Positions 29,711 through 40,700 of a stretch of 64,000 bases of DNA are shown piece by piece. The notes beneath the pieces were generated by a model. It ran no database searches. It was not told the origin of the DNA and saw only the letters and a program-made list of their open reading frames with translations. Origin of the DNA: Closterium sp. NIES-65 (Eukaryota > Streptophyta > Zygnematophyceae > Desmidiales > Closteriaceae); contig CANXME010002067.1 of the NCBI GenBank assembly GCA_948144175.1, forward strand, positions 248,001-312,000. The letters are read 5' to 3'. A program made the translations under genes and the position numbers. The number at the start of each line of letters is the position of its first letter. The first letter of the stretch is position 1.

Positions 29711-32700
29711 ATGCGCCCGCACCGCCCGCTCGCTTCCCTTCTACGCGTCTTCGGATCGCCCGCAAGTGCCGCGCTCCCATCCACACTCGAGGCGCCACAC
29801 CGATTGGTCAGTGCACTCAGAGCAGATTTCAGGACACGTGGCGCTTCTACAGCATGCCAGGTGGCTTTCGAAGCCACTCGCGTATGCGAGCGATCGAGCG
29901 CCAGCACAATTGCCTCTGAATGCGATACATATGGCGCTGCCGTGGCGAGCGCGGCTGCGCGCGGGGCGTCTTATAGCGAACAGTCTTGTAGCGAGGCGTC
30001 TAGAGAGCCCGCGTCTCAAGGTCGGCGCGGGGCGGCGGAGAGTGCAGAATCGGCGGAGAAGACGCGCGGATGGACGGTGGCTGTGGAGGGAAACATCGGA
30101 GTGGGGAAATCAACGGTTCTGAGTGCTCTGGGCGCACGATTAAACAGGTGGGTAAGGTCGCCCTCACCCTCTTATTTCTCTGTGCTTTGGGCTTATTGCC
30201 CTCTTATTGCTTACCCACACCCTCTCTCCCTCACTCTCCTCCCCTCTCACAAATCAGGATCCCAACTCCTTTTCCCAGGTCTCTCCCGTTTTGCTCCCCT
30301 TTCAACCCCAACCCCCTACCGCACCCCAATTTCTCCCCTCCCAACTCTCCCCCGCCTCCCTCTCCCTCCCCCCTTCTCCCCCGTCTCCTCCCCTCCGCTT
30401 CCTCCTCCTCCCCCCCCCCCTCTCTCTCCCTGCAGTGACGTGGCATTGCGGAGAGCTGTCACTGGCGGTGCTGACGTGGCGCTTCAGCCCGAGCCGCTGC
30501 GGGAGTGGCGCAACGTGCGGGGCAGCGGGGAAAATGCACTGGACGCGTTTTATAAAGACCCCAAGAGGTGGGGGAAGGGGGGGGGACTGGGGGAGAGCCA
30601 CAAGAGGTGGGGGAAGAAAGGGGGGATGGGGATAAAAAGGAGGCTGTGAGTGGGGCAACGTGCGGGTAAGTGGGGCAACGTGCGGGTGAGTGGGGCAACG
30701 TGCGGGTGAGTGGGGCAACGTGCGGGTGAGTGGCGCAACGTGCGGGTGAGTGGCGCAACGTGCGGGTGAGTGGCGCAACGTGTGGGGCAAACGCGCTGGG
30801 GGCGTTCTACAAAGACCCCAAGAGGTGGGGGCGGGGAGAAAGGGAGGAGGGGAAGAGTACTGCATGTTTCAGGGTTGCTTAGAGCTTTCAGAGGCTTTTC
30901 TTCACGTCCTGCATCTCCCAGTACCGTCCCATACCACCATCACCTCACCACCCCTCTGCCTTCTCCCTCCCCTTCCTCTGGCCTTTCCCCCCTCCTCCCC
31001 TTCCCTCCCCAGGTTAGCCTACACCTTTCAGAACCTGGTGTTTATCTCCCGTGCGACACAATACCTCTAATCCCACCGCCACCGCCACCGCCACCACCCT
31101 TTCCGATTCTCTCCCTTCTTTCTGACCCCCTTCCCACTCCCTCTCTCCCTTCCCCTTCCCTTCCCCCCCCCTATCAAACCTTTCGTTAGGTTCGCCTACA
31201 TCTTCCAAAGCCTGGTGTTCGTCTCCCGGGCCTCTCAATACCGCCAAGCACACCGCCACCACCCCTCTGCTCTCTCTCCCACTCTCTTGTCCTCTGTCCC
31301 GCTCTTCCCCTCTCAGGTTCGCCTACACCTTCCATCAAGAGCCTGGTGTTCGTCTCCCGGGCTTCTCAAAACCGCCAGGCCAAGCCAAGCCCACCGTCAC
31401 CACCCATCTGCCCTCCGCCTCTGCGAGCAATCCCTTTTCTTACTCCCTCCCACCCTTTCGTTTCCCCCTCCTCTCAGATTCGCCTACACCTTTCAGAGTC
31501 TGGTCTTTATCTCCCGGGCCTCTCAGTACCGCCACGGCTTGCAGCAAAACCCCTCTGCTCTGCGCCTCTGCGAGCGCCCTCTTTATCTCCCTCTTCTGTG
31601 ACCGCCTCGTGTCTCCCCCTCTCTCTCCACCCCGCCTCTTCCCTTGCCACCCAAAATCCTATCTCTCCCCTTCTCTTTTCCCACTCTTTTTGCCTCCCAA
31701 ATCCCTTTCTCCACCCAGGTTTGCCTACACCTTTCAGAGTCTGGTCTTTATCTCCCGGGCCTCTCAGTACCGCCACGGCTTGCAGCAAAACCCCTCTGCT
31801 CTGCGCCTCTGCGAGCGCCCTCTTTATCTCCCTCTTCTGTGACCGCCTCGTGTCTCCCCCTCTCTCTCCACCCCGCCTCTTCCCTTGCCACCCAAAATCC
31901 TATCTCTCCCCTTCTCTTTTCCCACTCTTTTTGCCTCCCAAATCCCTTTCTCCACCCAGGTTTGCCTACACCTTTCAGAGCCTGGTCTTCATCTCCCGGG
32001 CCTCCCAGTACCGCCACGGCTTGCAACAACACCCCTCTGCTCTGCGCCTCTGCGAGCGCTCCCTCTTCTGTGATCGCCTCGTGTTTGCACCAGCAGCAGT
32101 GGCGGGGGGGCTGTTTACACCGCTTGAGGAGGCGCTCTACGATTCCTGGGTCGATGCCGTGCTGCCCATGCTCCCAGGCGTGGTGAGTTACCATTACCAG
32201 TACCATTATCATGACCACTACCACTACCATTACCATTACGATTACCGTTATCATTACGATTACCATTACCATTCCAATTACCGATACCATTACCACTACC
32301 ATTACCATTACCATTGCCACTACCGCTACCGCTACCATTACCGTTACCATTACCACTACCAGTACCATTATCATTATCAATACCATTACCATTACCATTA
32401 CCATTATCATTATCATCACAACTACCACTACCACTACCACTACCATTACCATTACCGTTATTACACATTACCATTACTACTACCACTACCACTATCATTA
32501 CTATTATCATTACTATAACTATTACCATTACTAGTACCATTACTAACACCATTACCACTATCATTACTATTACCACTACCATTACCACTACCACTACTAT
32601 TACCATTACCATTACTACCACCATTACCATTACCACTACCACTACCATTACCATTACCACTATTATTACTATTACTACTACCACTACCATTACCATTACC

Positions 32701-35700
32701 ATTACCACTCCACTGTTCCTGGGTCGATGCCGTGCTGCCCATGCTGCCTAGGGTGGTAATAACCTGGCGTGAGTAGCTTGAATTGCGTGAGTCCCACCGC
32801 AGTCCCTCCCCTCACTAGAAGATGCTCTTTATGACTGGCTCGTGTGGGTCGATTCTATGCTGCCCATGCTTCCTGGGGTGGTGAGTACCTGGCTCGTGGA
32901 TACCTGTCCTGAGTAAGTTATATATTCTTCTGTGACTGCCTATTTGCACCGGCAGCAGTGGTGGAAAGGCTGTTCGTGCCACTAGATCAAGCACTATATG
33001 ACTTGTGGGTCGATCCGTGCTGTCCATGCTCCCTGCTGTGGTAGTACCCCTCACAATTTCCCTCCTACCACCCCTCTCCCAACAGGTACCCAGTACACTC
33101 ATCTACCTCCGAGCACACCCCTCTGTGTGTCTGCAGCATCTAAAGCAACGGTGTGATCTTCCCTATGCTCCCACCGTACACCACTCTCCCCTCCCATCAG
33201 ATGCCCGATGCGTTCATCTACCTCAGAGCTGACCCCTCTGTGTGCCTGCAGCACCTCAAGCAACGGTGTGCTCTGCCACTATTTGTGTTGCCGTCTCCCC
33301 CCCATCAGGTACCCGATGCCTTCATCTACCAGAGAGCGGACCCCCCTGTGTGTCTGCAGCGCCTGAAGCAACGGTGTGTGCTCCCCACTCCCCACTCCCC
33401 ACTCCCCACTCCCCACTCCCCACTGCTCTCTCATCCCATCAGGTACCCGATGCCTTCATCTACCAGAGAGCCGATCCCTCTGTCTGCCTGCAGCGCCTGA
33501 AGCAACGGTGTGCTCTCTACCCCCTCACCTCTCTACCCCCTCACATCTCTACCCCCTCACCTCTCTACCCCCTCACCTCTCTACCCCCACCTCTGCAATT
33601 CCTCCCTCCTAAGTCTCTCCCTCCCTCCTTCCCTCACACTCCCTCCCTCCTTCCCTCACACTCCCTCCCTCCTTCCCTCACACTCCCTCCCTCCTTCCCT
33701 CACAGTCTTTGTGCCTGTCTGTCTGCCTTTGTCTCTGTCTCAGTCTTGGTAGACTCCTTTTCTTGACAGTGACTGCCTCGCAGTCACTATGTTGCTCAAA
33801 GTCTGCTTTTGATTTGACTCAAAAGCAGACTCCTTTCCTCGCAGTCTCTGTTCCTGTCTGTCTGTTTCTGCCTCTGTCACTCTGTTGCTCAAATTTTCCC
33901 TCGCCATGACCATCCACCCACTCACCCACACGCATCTCCCATTCGTGTGTCACACTTTCCTCCTTTCAACCGTTCTCATCCCTCTGACCGCCCACATCAC
34001 TTCTCGCCCCCACAGCTCTCGCTCTGAAGAGACCTCCGTTGACTTGCCACACCTTCAGCGCCTGGACGACTTGTATTGCTTCTAAGGCGCTGCGAATATC
34101 TTTCCGTCCTAATCCCACATCACCCCACCCCCACAGCTCTCGCTCCGAAAAGACCTCCGTTGGCTTGCCGTATCTGCAGCGTTTGCACGAGCAGCGTCTT
34201 GAGTCGACTCAACAGACGCCGTTCTCATCCCTCTCCCCGCCCACATCACCTCTTCCCCCACAGGCACCAAAGAGACGGGTGTTGACTTGCCGCACCAAAG
34301 AGACCGGTGTTGACTTGCCACACCAAAGAGACCGGTGTTGACTTGCCACACCAAAGAGACCGGTGTTGACTTGCCGCACCAAAGAGACCGGTGTTGACTT
34401 GCCGCACCAAAGAGACCGGTGTTGACTTGCTGCACCAAAGAGACCGGTGTTGACTTGCCACACCAAAGAGACCGGTGTTGACTTGCCACACCAAAGAGAC
34501 CGGTGTTGACTTGCCACACCAAAGAGACCGGTGTTGACTTGCCGCACCAAAGAGACCGGTGTTGACTTGCGGTGTTGACTTGCCACACCAAAGAGACCGG
34601 TGTTGACTTGCCACACCAAAGAGACCGGTGTTGACTTGCCACACCAAAGAGACCGGTGTTGACTTGCCACACCAAAGAGACCGGTGTTGACTTGCCACAC
34701 CAAAGAGACCGGTGTTGACTTGCCACACCAAAGAGACCGGTGTTGACTTGCCACACCAAAGAGACCGGTGTTGACTTGCCACACCAAAGAGACCGGTGTT
34801 GACTTGCCACACCAAAGAGACCGGTGTTGACTTGCCACACCAAAGAGACCGGTGTTGACTTGCCACACCAAAGAGACCGGTGTTGACTTGCCACACCAAA
34901 GAGACCGGTGTTGACTTGCCACACCAAAGAGACCGGTGTTGACTTGCCACACCAAAGAGACCGGTGTTGACTTGCCACACCTTCAGCGCCTCTAGAAGCT
35001 GTACTGCTTTTGCGGTGCTTCCAAAGTCCTTCTTTTTCCCTCTAACCCCACGCCTCTTCCCATGCAGCTCTCGCTCAGAAGAGACCTCCGTTGACTTGCC
35101 GTACCTGCAGCGCCTGCACGAGTTGTACGACCGCTGGTTCCTGGAAGGCTCTCACCGGACAGATCCGGAACATGCGGCAGGTGGGGGGGGCTGGCATGCT
35201 GCTGTCGGTAGCTTTTCCAAACGCGCTCCATATTCATTCCCGGGGTCTCCTCAGAATGTTCCGTGTAATTCTCTCCATTGTCTCCCTAGATTTCAAATCT
35301 CCCTGGCATTGTCTTTCCGTGTGATTCTCTCCACATGTTCTGCTGCATTATCCCCATAAATGCTTCACGTGTTGTCTCTGTGTGTGCACTCTCTGTGTGT
35401 GCACTCTGTGTGTGCACTCACTCTCTTCCAGCAGCCCCTTCCTTCCGTGCCACTTTGGACGGAGCCTTGACACACAGTGCACTCGATGGCGTGCCGGTGC
35501 TGGTGGTGGATTGTAACCAACACATGCAGCAGTGCGATGGTGATATTGTGGAGCCCCGTGGAGACATGGGTGAAGGAGGGGAAAGGTTGGGGAAAAGGGC
35601 AATCATGGGTTCGGGGTCGGGGGTAGCAGAGGCGTTGCCAGGAGCGAAGGTTGGGATTGGAGGGAGTGATTTGAAGGCATTGCTGGTTGAGATTTTGCCG

Positions 35701-35745
35701 TTTTTGCAGCGACTGTGTGCACGAACGTGTGTTGAAGACTTTTGA
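29711..35745 (+). CDS. deoxynucleoside kinase (dCK/dGK/dNK family)
   Basis: The enzyme phosphorylates deoxynucleosides with ATP in the salvage pathway. Probable exons are 29711-30147, 30436-30567, 31960-32182, 33443-33507, 35068-35180 and 35432-35745 (about 427 aa; phases agree). A ~115-residue Arg/Ser/Ala-rich N terminus suggests an organellar transit peptide. The P-loop [10 protein letters not shown] follows, then EPLREWRNV (substrate-site Glu), [25 protein letters not shown] (family FTFQ and DRS-like region), [30 protein letters not shown] (family YLRxxPExCxxRxxxR), [20 protein letters not shown] (lid and RSEE) and VPVLVVD. The last exon has two adjacent acceptors (CAGCAG) that would differ by one residue. 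Exons 2 to 5 have up to five extra copies each in the introns. The family is clear; substrate preference cannot be told. Confidence 0.88.
30646..30826 (+). repeat. 20-bp minisatellite made from dNK exon 2, plus an exon 2 copy
   Basis: About seven 20-bp units of GTGAGTGGGGCAACGTGCGG match the exon 2 stretch GAGTGGCGCAACGTGCGG (EWRNVR). They are followed at about 30785-30826 by a copy of the exon's 3' end (AFYKDPKR) and a GTGGGG donor. Confidence 0.85.
31013..31959 (+). repeat. five extra copies of dNK exon 3 upstream of the real one
   Basis: Partial copies of the exon start ([16 protein letters not shown]) lie at about 31013, 31191, 31317, 31478 and 31720, ahead of the complete exon 31960-32182. 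The last two and the real exon are spaced by about 241 bp and share intron sequence, so whole exon-plus-intron blocks were duplicated. All are preceded by an AG acceptor. Confidence 0.9.
32183..32712 (+). repeat. (TACCAY)n microsatellite
   Basis: About 520 bp of TACCAT/TACCAC/TATCAT-like units fill the intron after dNK exon 3. The amino-acid runs predicted on either strand are artefacts. Confidence 0.95.
32708..33042 (+). repeat. decayed copies of the 3' part of dNK exon 3
   Basis: Three blocks (about 32708-32756, 32818-32882 and 32930-33042) resemble the exon end ([12 protein letters not shown]), each ending near a GTGAGT- or GTAATA-like donor. The third also covers [11 protein letters not shown]. 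Confidence 0.8.
33086..33373 (+). repeat. three extra copies of dNK exon 4
   Basis: Copies at about 33086, 33201 and 33309-33373 precede the copy used here (33443-33507). All encode the [16 protein letters not shown] motif with variations and all end at ACG|GTGTG. The copy at 33309 is also intact, so two copies could be alternative exons. Confidence 0.85.
33520..33710 (+). repeat. pyrimidine-rich short tandem repeats
   Basis: Runs of TACCCCCTCACCTCTC (33520-33590) and of CTCCCTCCTTCCCTCACA (33620-33705) lie in the dNK intron. Confidence 0.9.
34012..34230 (+). repeat. two copies of the start of dNK exon 5
   Basis: Blocks at about 34016 and 34136 re-encode [16 protein letters not shown] and [16 protein letters not shown] after CACAG acceptors; both diverge before the donor. 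The second is followed by the palindrome TTGAGTCGACTCAA (34199-34212). Confidence 0.85.
34262..34982 (+). repeat. 28-bp minisatellite derived from dNK exon 5, about 25 copies
   Basis: The unit ACCAAAGAGACCGGTGTTGACTTGCCAC (given by position and key bases AAGAGACC...GTTGACTTGCC) matches the exon 5 stretch AAGAGACCTCCGTTGACTTG (ETSVDLP). The array is very homogeneous, with one truncated unit near 34566, and ends in another decayed exon 5 copy (34966-35010). Confidence 0.93.
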
Positions 35746-37300
35746 TGATTGTACATTTTGTGATGGTGCCATTGAGGGTTTTTTCCACCACACCTGTTCA
35801 AAAGAAATACAGTCAGAGTAAATGTTCAGCATATAATCCTGGCGTGTTGGGTGAAGAAGGGAGCCACAATCACAAGACCCACAATTGTTCCTAGATTTAC
35901 CCTGAGATAATTCTTGATGCTCATAGGTACTAAAAAGTTACATCCATGTCTTCGCGAAGTGCTGCTATCGCGAAAGGCCGCGTCCGCCTGTTGGCAATCC
36001 CCGTACCCGACAGGCACCACCCCTCTGGCGACAAGTGGTCTGCTGCTGGTGCTGAGTGCTGACTGGTCGTCGGTTCGCCTGTATTCTCGAGGCATCCCTC
36101 CCTCGCTTCCTCGTTTTCCCCTTCTTCCCCCCTCCCAATCCAAGTCCCGCGCTCCCTTTCTCTCGCCTCCTCCCCTCCCCTCGTCGCCGCATCCACGTTT
36201 CTCGACTCTCGAGATTGCCGTTACTTCTCACCAAAAATCCAACTTCCTCCATTGCTGTCCTTTTCTTTCTCTTCTCTCTTCCCTCTTTCTCTTCTCTTTC
36301 CTCACTGCTCCTTTCTCGCCTTGATTTTATTCAACAGAAACGCATCACCAAGATTCTTTCTGGTTTTCCTTTCTCCGCACTGTGCTAAATGCGCTAGGTT
36401 TACCTGTTCTAGGGTAGGCATTTCTGGGGCTTCTTTGTCGACATCTTCCCCCATTGGGGTTCCGAATGCGATACGAGCGTAACTCAAGTAATAAGTTTCC
36501 CATGTGCAAGCACCCTCTTGCGCCGTTCCCCATAGTCTATGGTCGTTCGGCCAGCTACTTTCAGCCGGCTGCTTCGACCGGTTACTTTTAGCCGGCTAGA
36601 TCAACGTGTTCTTTCAGCCGGTTAGTTCCCAATGGCGTTCCGGCAAGGCGGCACCGGCGAGTCACGGGGGGGTCCGGGTCGGCCGGACGGCCCTCCGCGA
36701 ATAAAGGACGGCAGCTGGATATCTGCTGACGCTCGGAATCGACCGACTGGCTGGGCATCGCAGGTTCGTCGGTCTTCGCGTTGACAGCCCTTATAAGAAC
36801 ATCCATAGCCTAAACGTTTTAAAAACCGCTTACTGTACTGATGCGTTTAAACATTTGACCATATTACTAGGCAGTTTTCTCTTTTTGAGACGAGTCAACG
36901 TTAGACCACATTGCTGTATGATTTTTCTTGCTACTTCCATATTTCGGGTCTCATGGCCGCGCAAGTTCCGCATTCGAGTCGTCCCGTGCCGTGCTTTTGC
37001 GACGTAACGAAATTCTTCTCACGGCTTCGCAAATTCTGTCTAGCCGTTCCACTGTGAGCTCAATGCGGCTAAGCTGCGCACATTCCGTCTATTTAGCCAT
37101 CCAACGTGAGCTCGATGCGGCGAAGGTTTTCCATTGCAGCCTCAAAATGTTAGTAAGAAATATCGATGTAGAGACAGAAATAGTGAGCCGTTTTTTTTGT
37201 CAGTGTGCCGTCCTAACGACATATGACAAGCTCTACTCCTTCAATGGCGCTTAGCAGATGGCGGTTCGACTTCCAATCCCTTGCGTTTTCCTCTGTCAGA
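35746..37300. other. intergenic, dNK gene to TBC gene
   Basis: There is no convincing gene on either strand. The dNK 3' UTR is at the left. A set of three short repeats (see 36556) and a small direct repeat of GTGAGCTC(A/G)ATGCGGC (about 37056 and 37109) lie in the right half. An upstream TBC exon could be hidden here. Confidence 0.45.
36556..36622 (+). repeat. three spaced copies of a CTTTYAGCCGGYT motif
   Basis: ACTTTCAGCCGGCT (36557-36570), ACTTTTAGCCGGCT (36584-36597) and TCTTTCAGCCGGTT (36610-36623) recur about every 26-27 bp. The spacing hints at a cis-element cluster, but no known factor is assigned. Confidence 0.5.
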
Positions 37301-37795
37301 TGGGGCGACCAAAGCGCCTGAAGCAACTGCCTCGCGTTTTCATGTGAAAGAGCCAGGCGCTTTCTCAACTGCCCTCGCATTTCTGCCAGCTCCCGCACCC
37401 AATCTCCCCGTCCCCTCGCCTCGATCCCGCCTTCCCCCTCCCCTTCCCCCCTTTTTCCCCTACTTCCCCCTGCGCCAGATGGGCCGCGCGAAGCGGCTGA
37501 AGCCGCGCATGTGGAATAACGCACCTATTTCTCAAGTGTTGCGCATCCCCCCCACTCCGTCCCCCCTTTCCCCTGCGCCAGATGGGGCGCGCGAAGCGTT
37601 TGAAGCCGCGCATGTGGAAGAGCGCGTTCGACGCGGAGGGGCGTCTGGTGCGCATGCCTCAAGTGCTGAAAGCGATTCTCGAAGGGGTGAGTTTAAGGTC
37701 GACTTAAGGCCTTGTTCGCTAGAGGTGATGTTTGAATCACCAGGGGCCTCTGGTGTGCATGCCGCAAGTGCTCAAGGCAATACTTAACGAGTGAG
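37301..37795 (+). repeat. copies of the first recognised TBC exon
   Basis: CAG|ATGGGGCG-type starts at 37299 and 37479 precede the full exon 37582-37686 and encode MGRPKRLKQ and MGRAKRLKPRMW before decaying. A downstream decayed copy of the 3' half lies at about 37735-37795 (MPQVLKAIL). Confidence 0.85.
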
Positions 37796-40700
37796 ACAGC
37801 CACCAGCCTTGTAACGCGGATGCGCTATTCATTGACAATATCCTTCTCGCCCTCGCACTCTTGACGCCCCACACTCCGCTTATGCTGTTTCTATGCCCCA
37901 CCTACTGCAATTCTTCATTCACGTGTCTTGAAACTCCTGTATCGGATAGAGTCTATCCTGTCACTTCTCTCCTCTCCTCTCCTCTCCTCTCTTCTCCTTC
38001 GCTTCTTGTCCCCTTCGCGCTCTCGCTCCCCTGTGCGCGCGCAGGCAGTGGACACGTCCATACGCGGCGAGGTGCGGCTGCTTCTTTAAAATTGTTTCCC
38101 TCTCACCTTTATTTCCCCCTGTGGACTCGGCGCGCAGGGAGTGGACAAGTCGATACGGGGCGAGGTGTGGGAGTTCCTGCTCGGCTGCTGGCAGCTCAAG
38201 TACTGTCTCTTACAGTATCTGTACTGTAACTCCCTGTTCCTCTTCCTCTCCGTGTGCGCGCGCAGGGAGTGGACAAGTCGATACGGGGCGAGGTGTGGGA
38301 GTTCCTGCTCGGCTGCTTCTCCCTCGAGTCTACTGCGGAGGAGAGGAACTACGTGCGCGAGGCCAGGAGGTAAGCAGTGGCACCACGCAAGCGCTTGGTC
38401 ATAAAATGATTCTTTGGAAGGTTAGGGGGAAGGTCGGTGGTAGCACAGATGTGTTTCTCCCTCGAGTCTACTGCGGAGGAGAGGAGCTACATGCGCGAGG
38501 CCAGGAGATTCGTTATATAGGCTCCAGGGGTAAGGGAACGGCTAAAGGAAAGGCTAGGGGAATGGCCAGGGGGATGGTTACAGGGAGCCTTAGGAAAGGC
38601 GTGTTTTGACTAAGTGACTTTCGAGGCGACTCAAAAGTCTGACTTTTGAGTCCACTTTAAAGGAAAGGCTAGGGAAATGGCCAGGGGGATGGTGATGGGG
38701 AGCCTTAGGGAAGGCGTATTCTGTTGCATCGCAGAATAGCTTGGGGAGGGAGGAGGTGAGGGGGATAGAGGAGGTAATTGCGCTTCTTTGCAAGGAGCGC
38801 CACTGCAGCTGTTACTGCAGTGCCAACAGATGCACAGCAACGTGGGGTTTGGCCGCTAACCACTTGTCTGTCTTCCCTTTCTCCCCTCTCGCACCCCCTC
38901 CCACTACCCCTTTGCTCCCCCACCCCCCCTCTCGTGCTCCCTTGCAGAGAGCGTTACCAGCAGCTGCTGCTGCAGTGCCAGCAGATGCACAGCAACGTGG
39001 GCTCGGGTCACCTGGCCTTTGCTGTGGGAACGCGTATCATGGACGTGCGCATTATCCACCCCGGAAACACCCCGGGCAACTCAGGAACTACCCCCGGAAG
39101 CAGCACCGCCAACATCCCGTCCCCAGCCACCACGTCTCCTAGCGGAGAAGCAGGGGGGAGCGGGGGGGGAGGAAGAGCGGGGGGCGGGAGCAGCAGCAGG
39201 AGCAACACTCCCCCCGATCGAAGCGTGCTAGGGGGTGCAGGGGCCAGAAGCTCAGCCAGTGGGGGAAGCAGCGACTTGCGATATCCCCCTTCTAGACAGT
39301 ACTCTGAGAGGGGATCTGCTGGGAGTTCCACTCAGCTTAGACTGGATCAGCTTATAGAGGAGGGTGGGCCTCGACTGAGTTCTTTCTCGTCGTTCTCGTT
39401 CAGTTGCGATGTGGATATTTTTGACTTAGATGACCCGAGGGGGTTGTTTGTTCGGCCAGGAGGAGAGGAGGAGGACGAGGAGGATTTGGAGGAGGAGTGG
39501 GAGGGTGAGGGGCAGGAGGGGATGAGGGATACGGACGAGGAGGAAGAGGAGGAGGAGGGTGGGGAAGGGGGAGGGGAAGGGGGGAGAGAGGGGGAGAAAG
39601 GGAGGCAGGGCGGCGGAGGAGGGGCTGGGGGAGGGAAGGGGGAGAGAGGGGGGAAAGGGGAGGGTGCGGAGGGGGACAAAGGGGGCGGTGGTGGCGCAAA
39701 GGATAGTCCTAGGGAAAAGAGGGCGAGGAAAGAGGAGGTGGGGGTGGGAAAAGGGGAAGCGGCGGGCGGAAGGGAGGCAAGAGAGAGGAAGAAGGGGGAG
39801 ATGCGGCGGAGGAGTGAGGACGGGGATAGGAAGCCTGGGGGGAGTGCTGCTGAGTCGAGTAGAGGGGGGAAAGGCGGAGGGGGAGGGGGACAGGGGGGGG
39901 CGCAGGGGGGCGGGCAAGCGGGACCAGGGGAGGGGATGGAGGAGATGAGGGCAAAGTGGGCACGGGAGAGGCAGCGGCGGGTGGATAATCTGGATAAGCT
40001 CCGCGCTCAGGACGCCTTGCCAGGGGGAGGGGCCGCAGGGGGAGGCGCAGGAGGGGGGGGGCGCAGGAGGCGCAGGGGTAGGGGTGGCAGGCGGAGCGAG
40101 CAGTGGGGTTGCTGGTGTGGGGGCTGGGACGCGCGCAATGGGGAAAGCTGAGGCTGGCGCGCCAGGTATTGCTGCTAGCGCGGGAGAAGGGCCTGGGGGA
40201 GAGGATGCGGATGGGGCAGCAGCAGGGGGACTAGCAGCAGCGGCTGTAGCAGCCGCAGCAGCAGCAGCAGGGGGTGGGGGAGGAGCAGGGGCAGGGGGGG
40301 GGGCAAGGGCAGGGGCGCATGGGGAAGAGGATGCGCCTACAGGGGCACAAGGCGCGCGTTCAGGGGCAGGGGGGCAGGAAACGGGGAGGAGGCCGGGGGA
40401 AGGGGGGGAGAGGGGGGAGGATCAGAGTGGAGAGGGCGTGCGGAACAGGAGGAGGGCGGAGAACCGGAGCTTCTCTCGATCTATGAGCGCCCAGCCTGAG
40501 AGGATAGGGCGGAGGGAGAGACGGGAGGCGGAGGGAGAGGAGAGCGGTCAGTCAGGCAGGGGCTGGTTCGGGGATGGGATGATGGAGGGGAGTAGAGAGA
40601 GTGAGGGTGGGGAAGAAGGGGGGGAGGGCAGTGGGATGGAGGAAGGGGGGGAGCACGAGGGGGGGGAGAAGCGCAAGCAGCAGAAAGTGCGGTGGACTAG

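Noticed and set aside
32115-32751. Asn-Gly, Val-Met and Thr-Ile repeat frames
   Set aside because: They are translations of the (TACCAY)n microsatellite. The repeat is also not telomere-like.
34109-34980. Three overlapping reverse-strand frames of ~245-290 residues
   Set aside because: They are the 28-bp minisatellite read in three frames (28-residue period). The array is derived from dNK exon 5 on the other strand.
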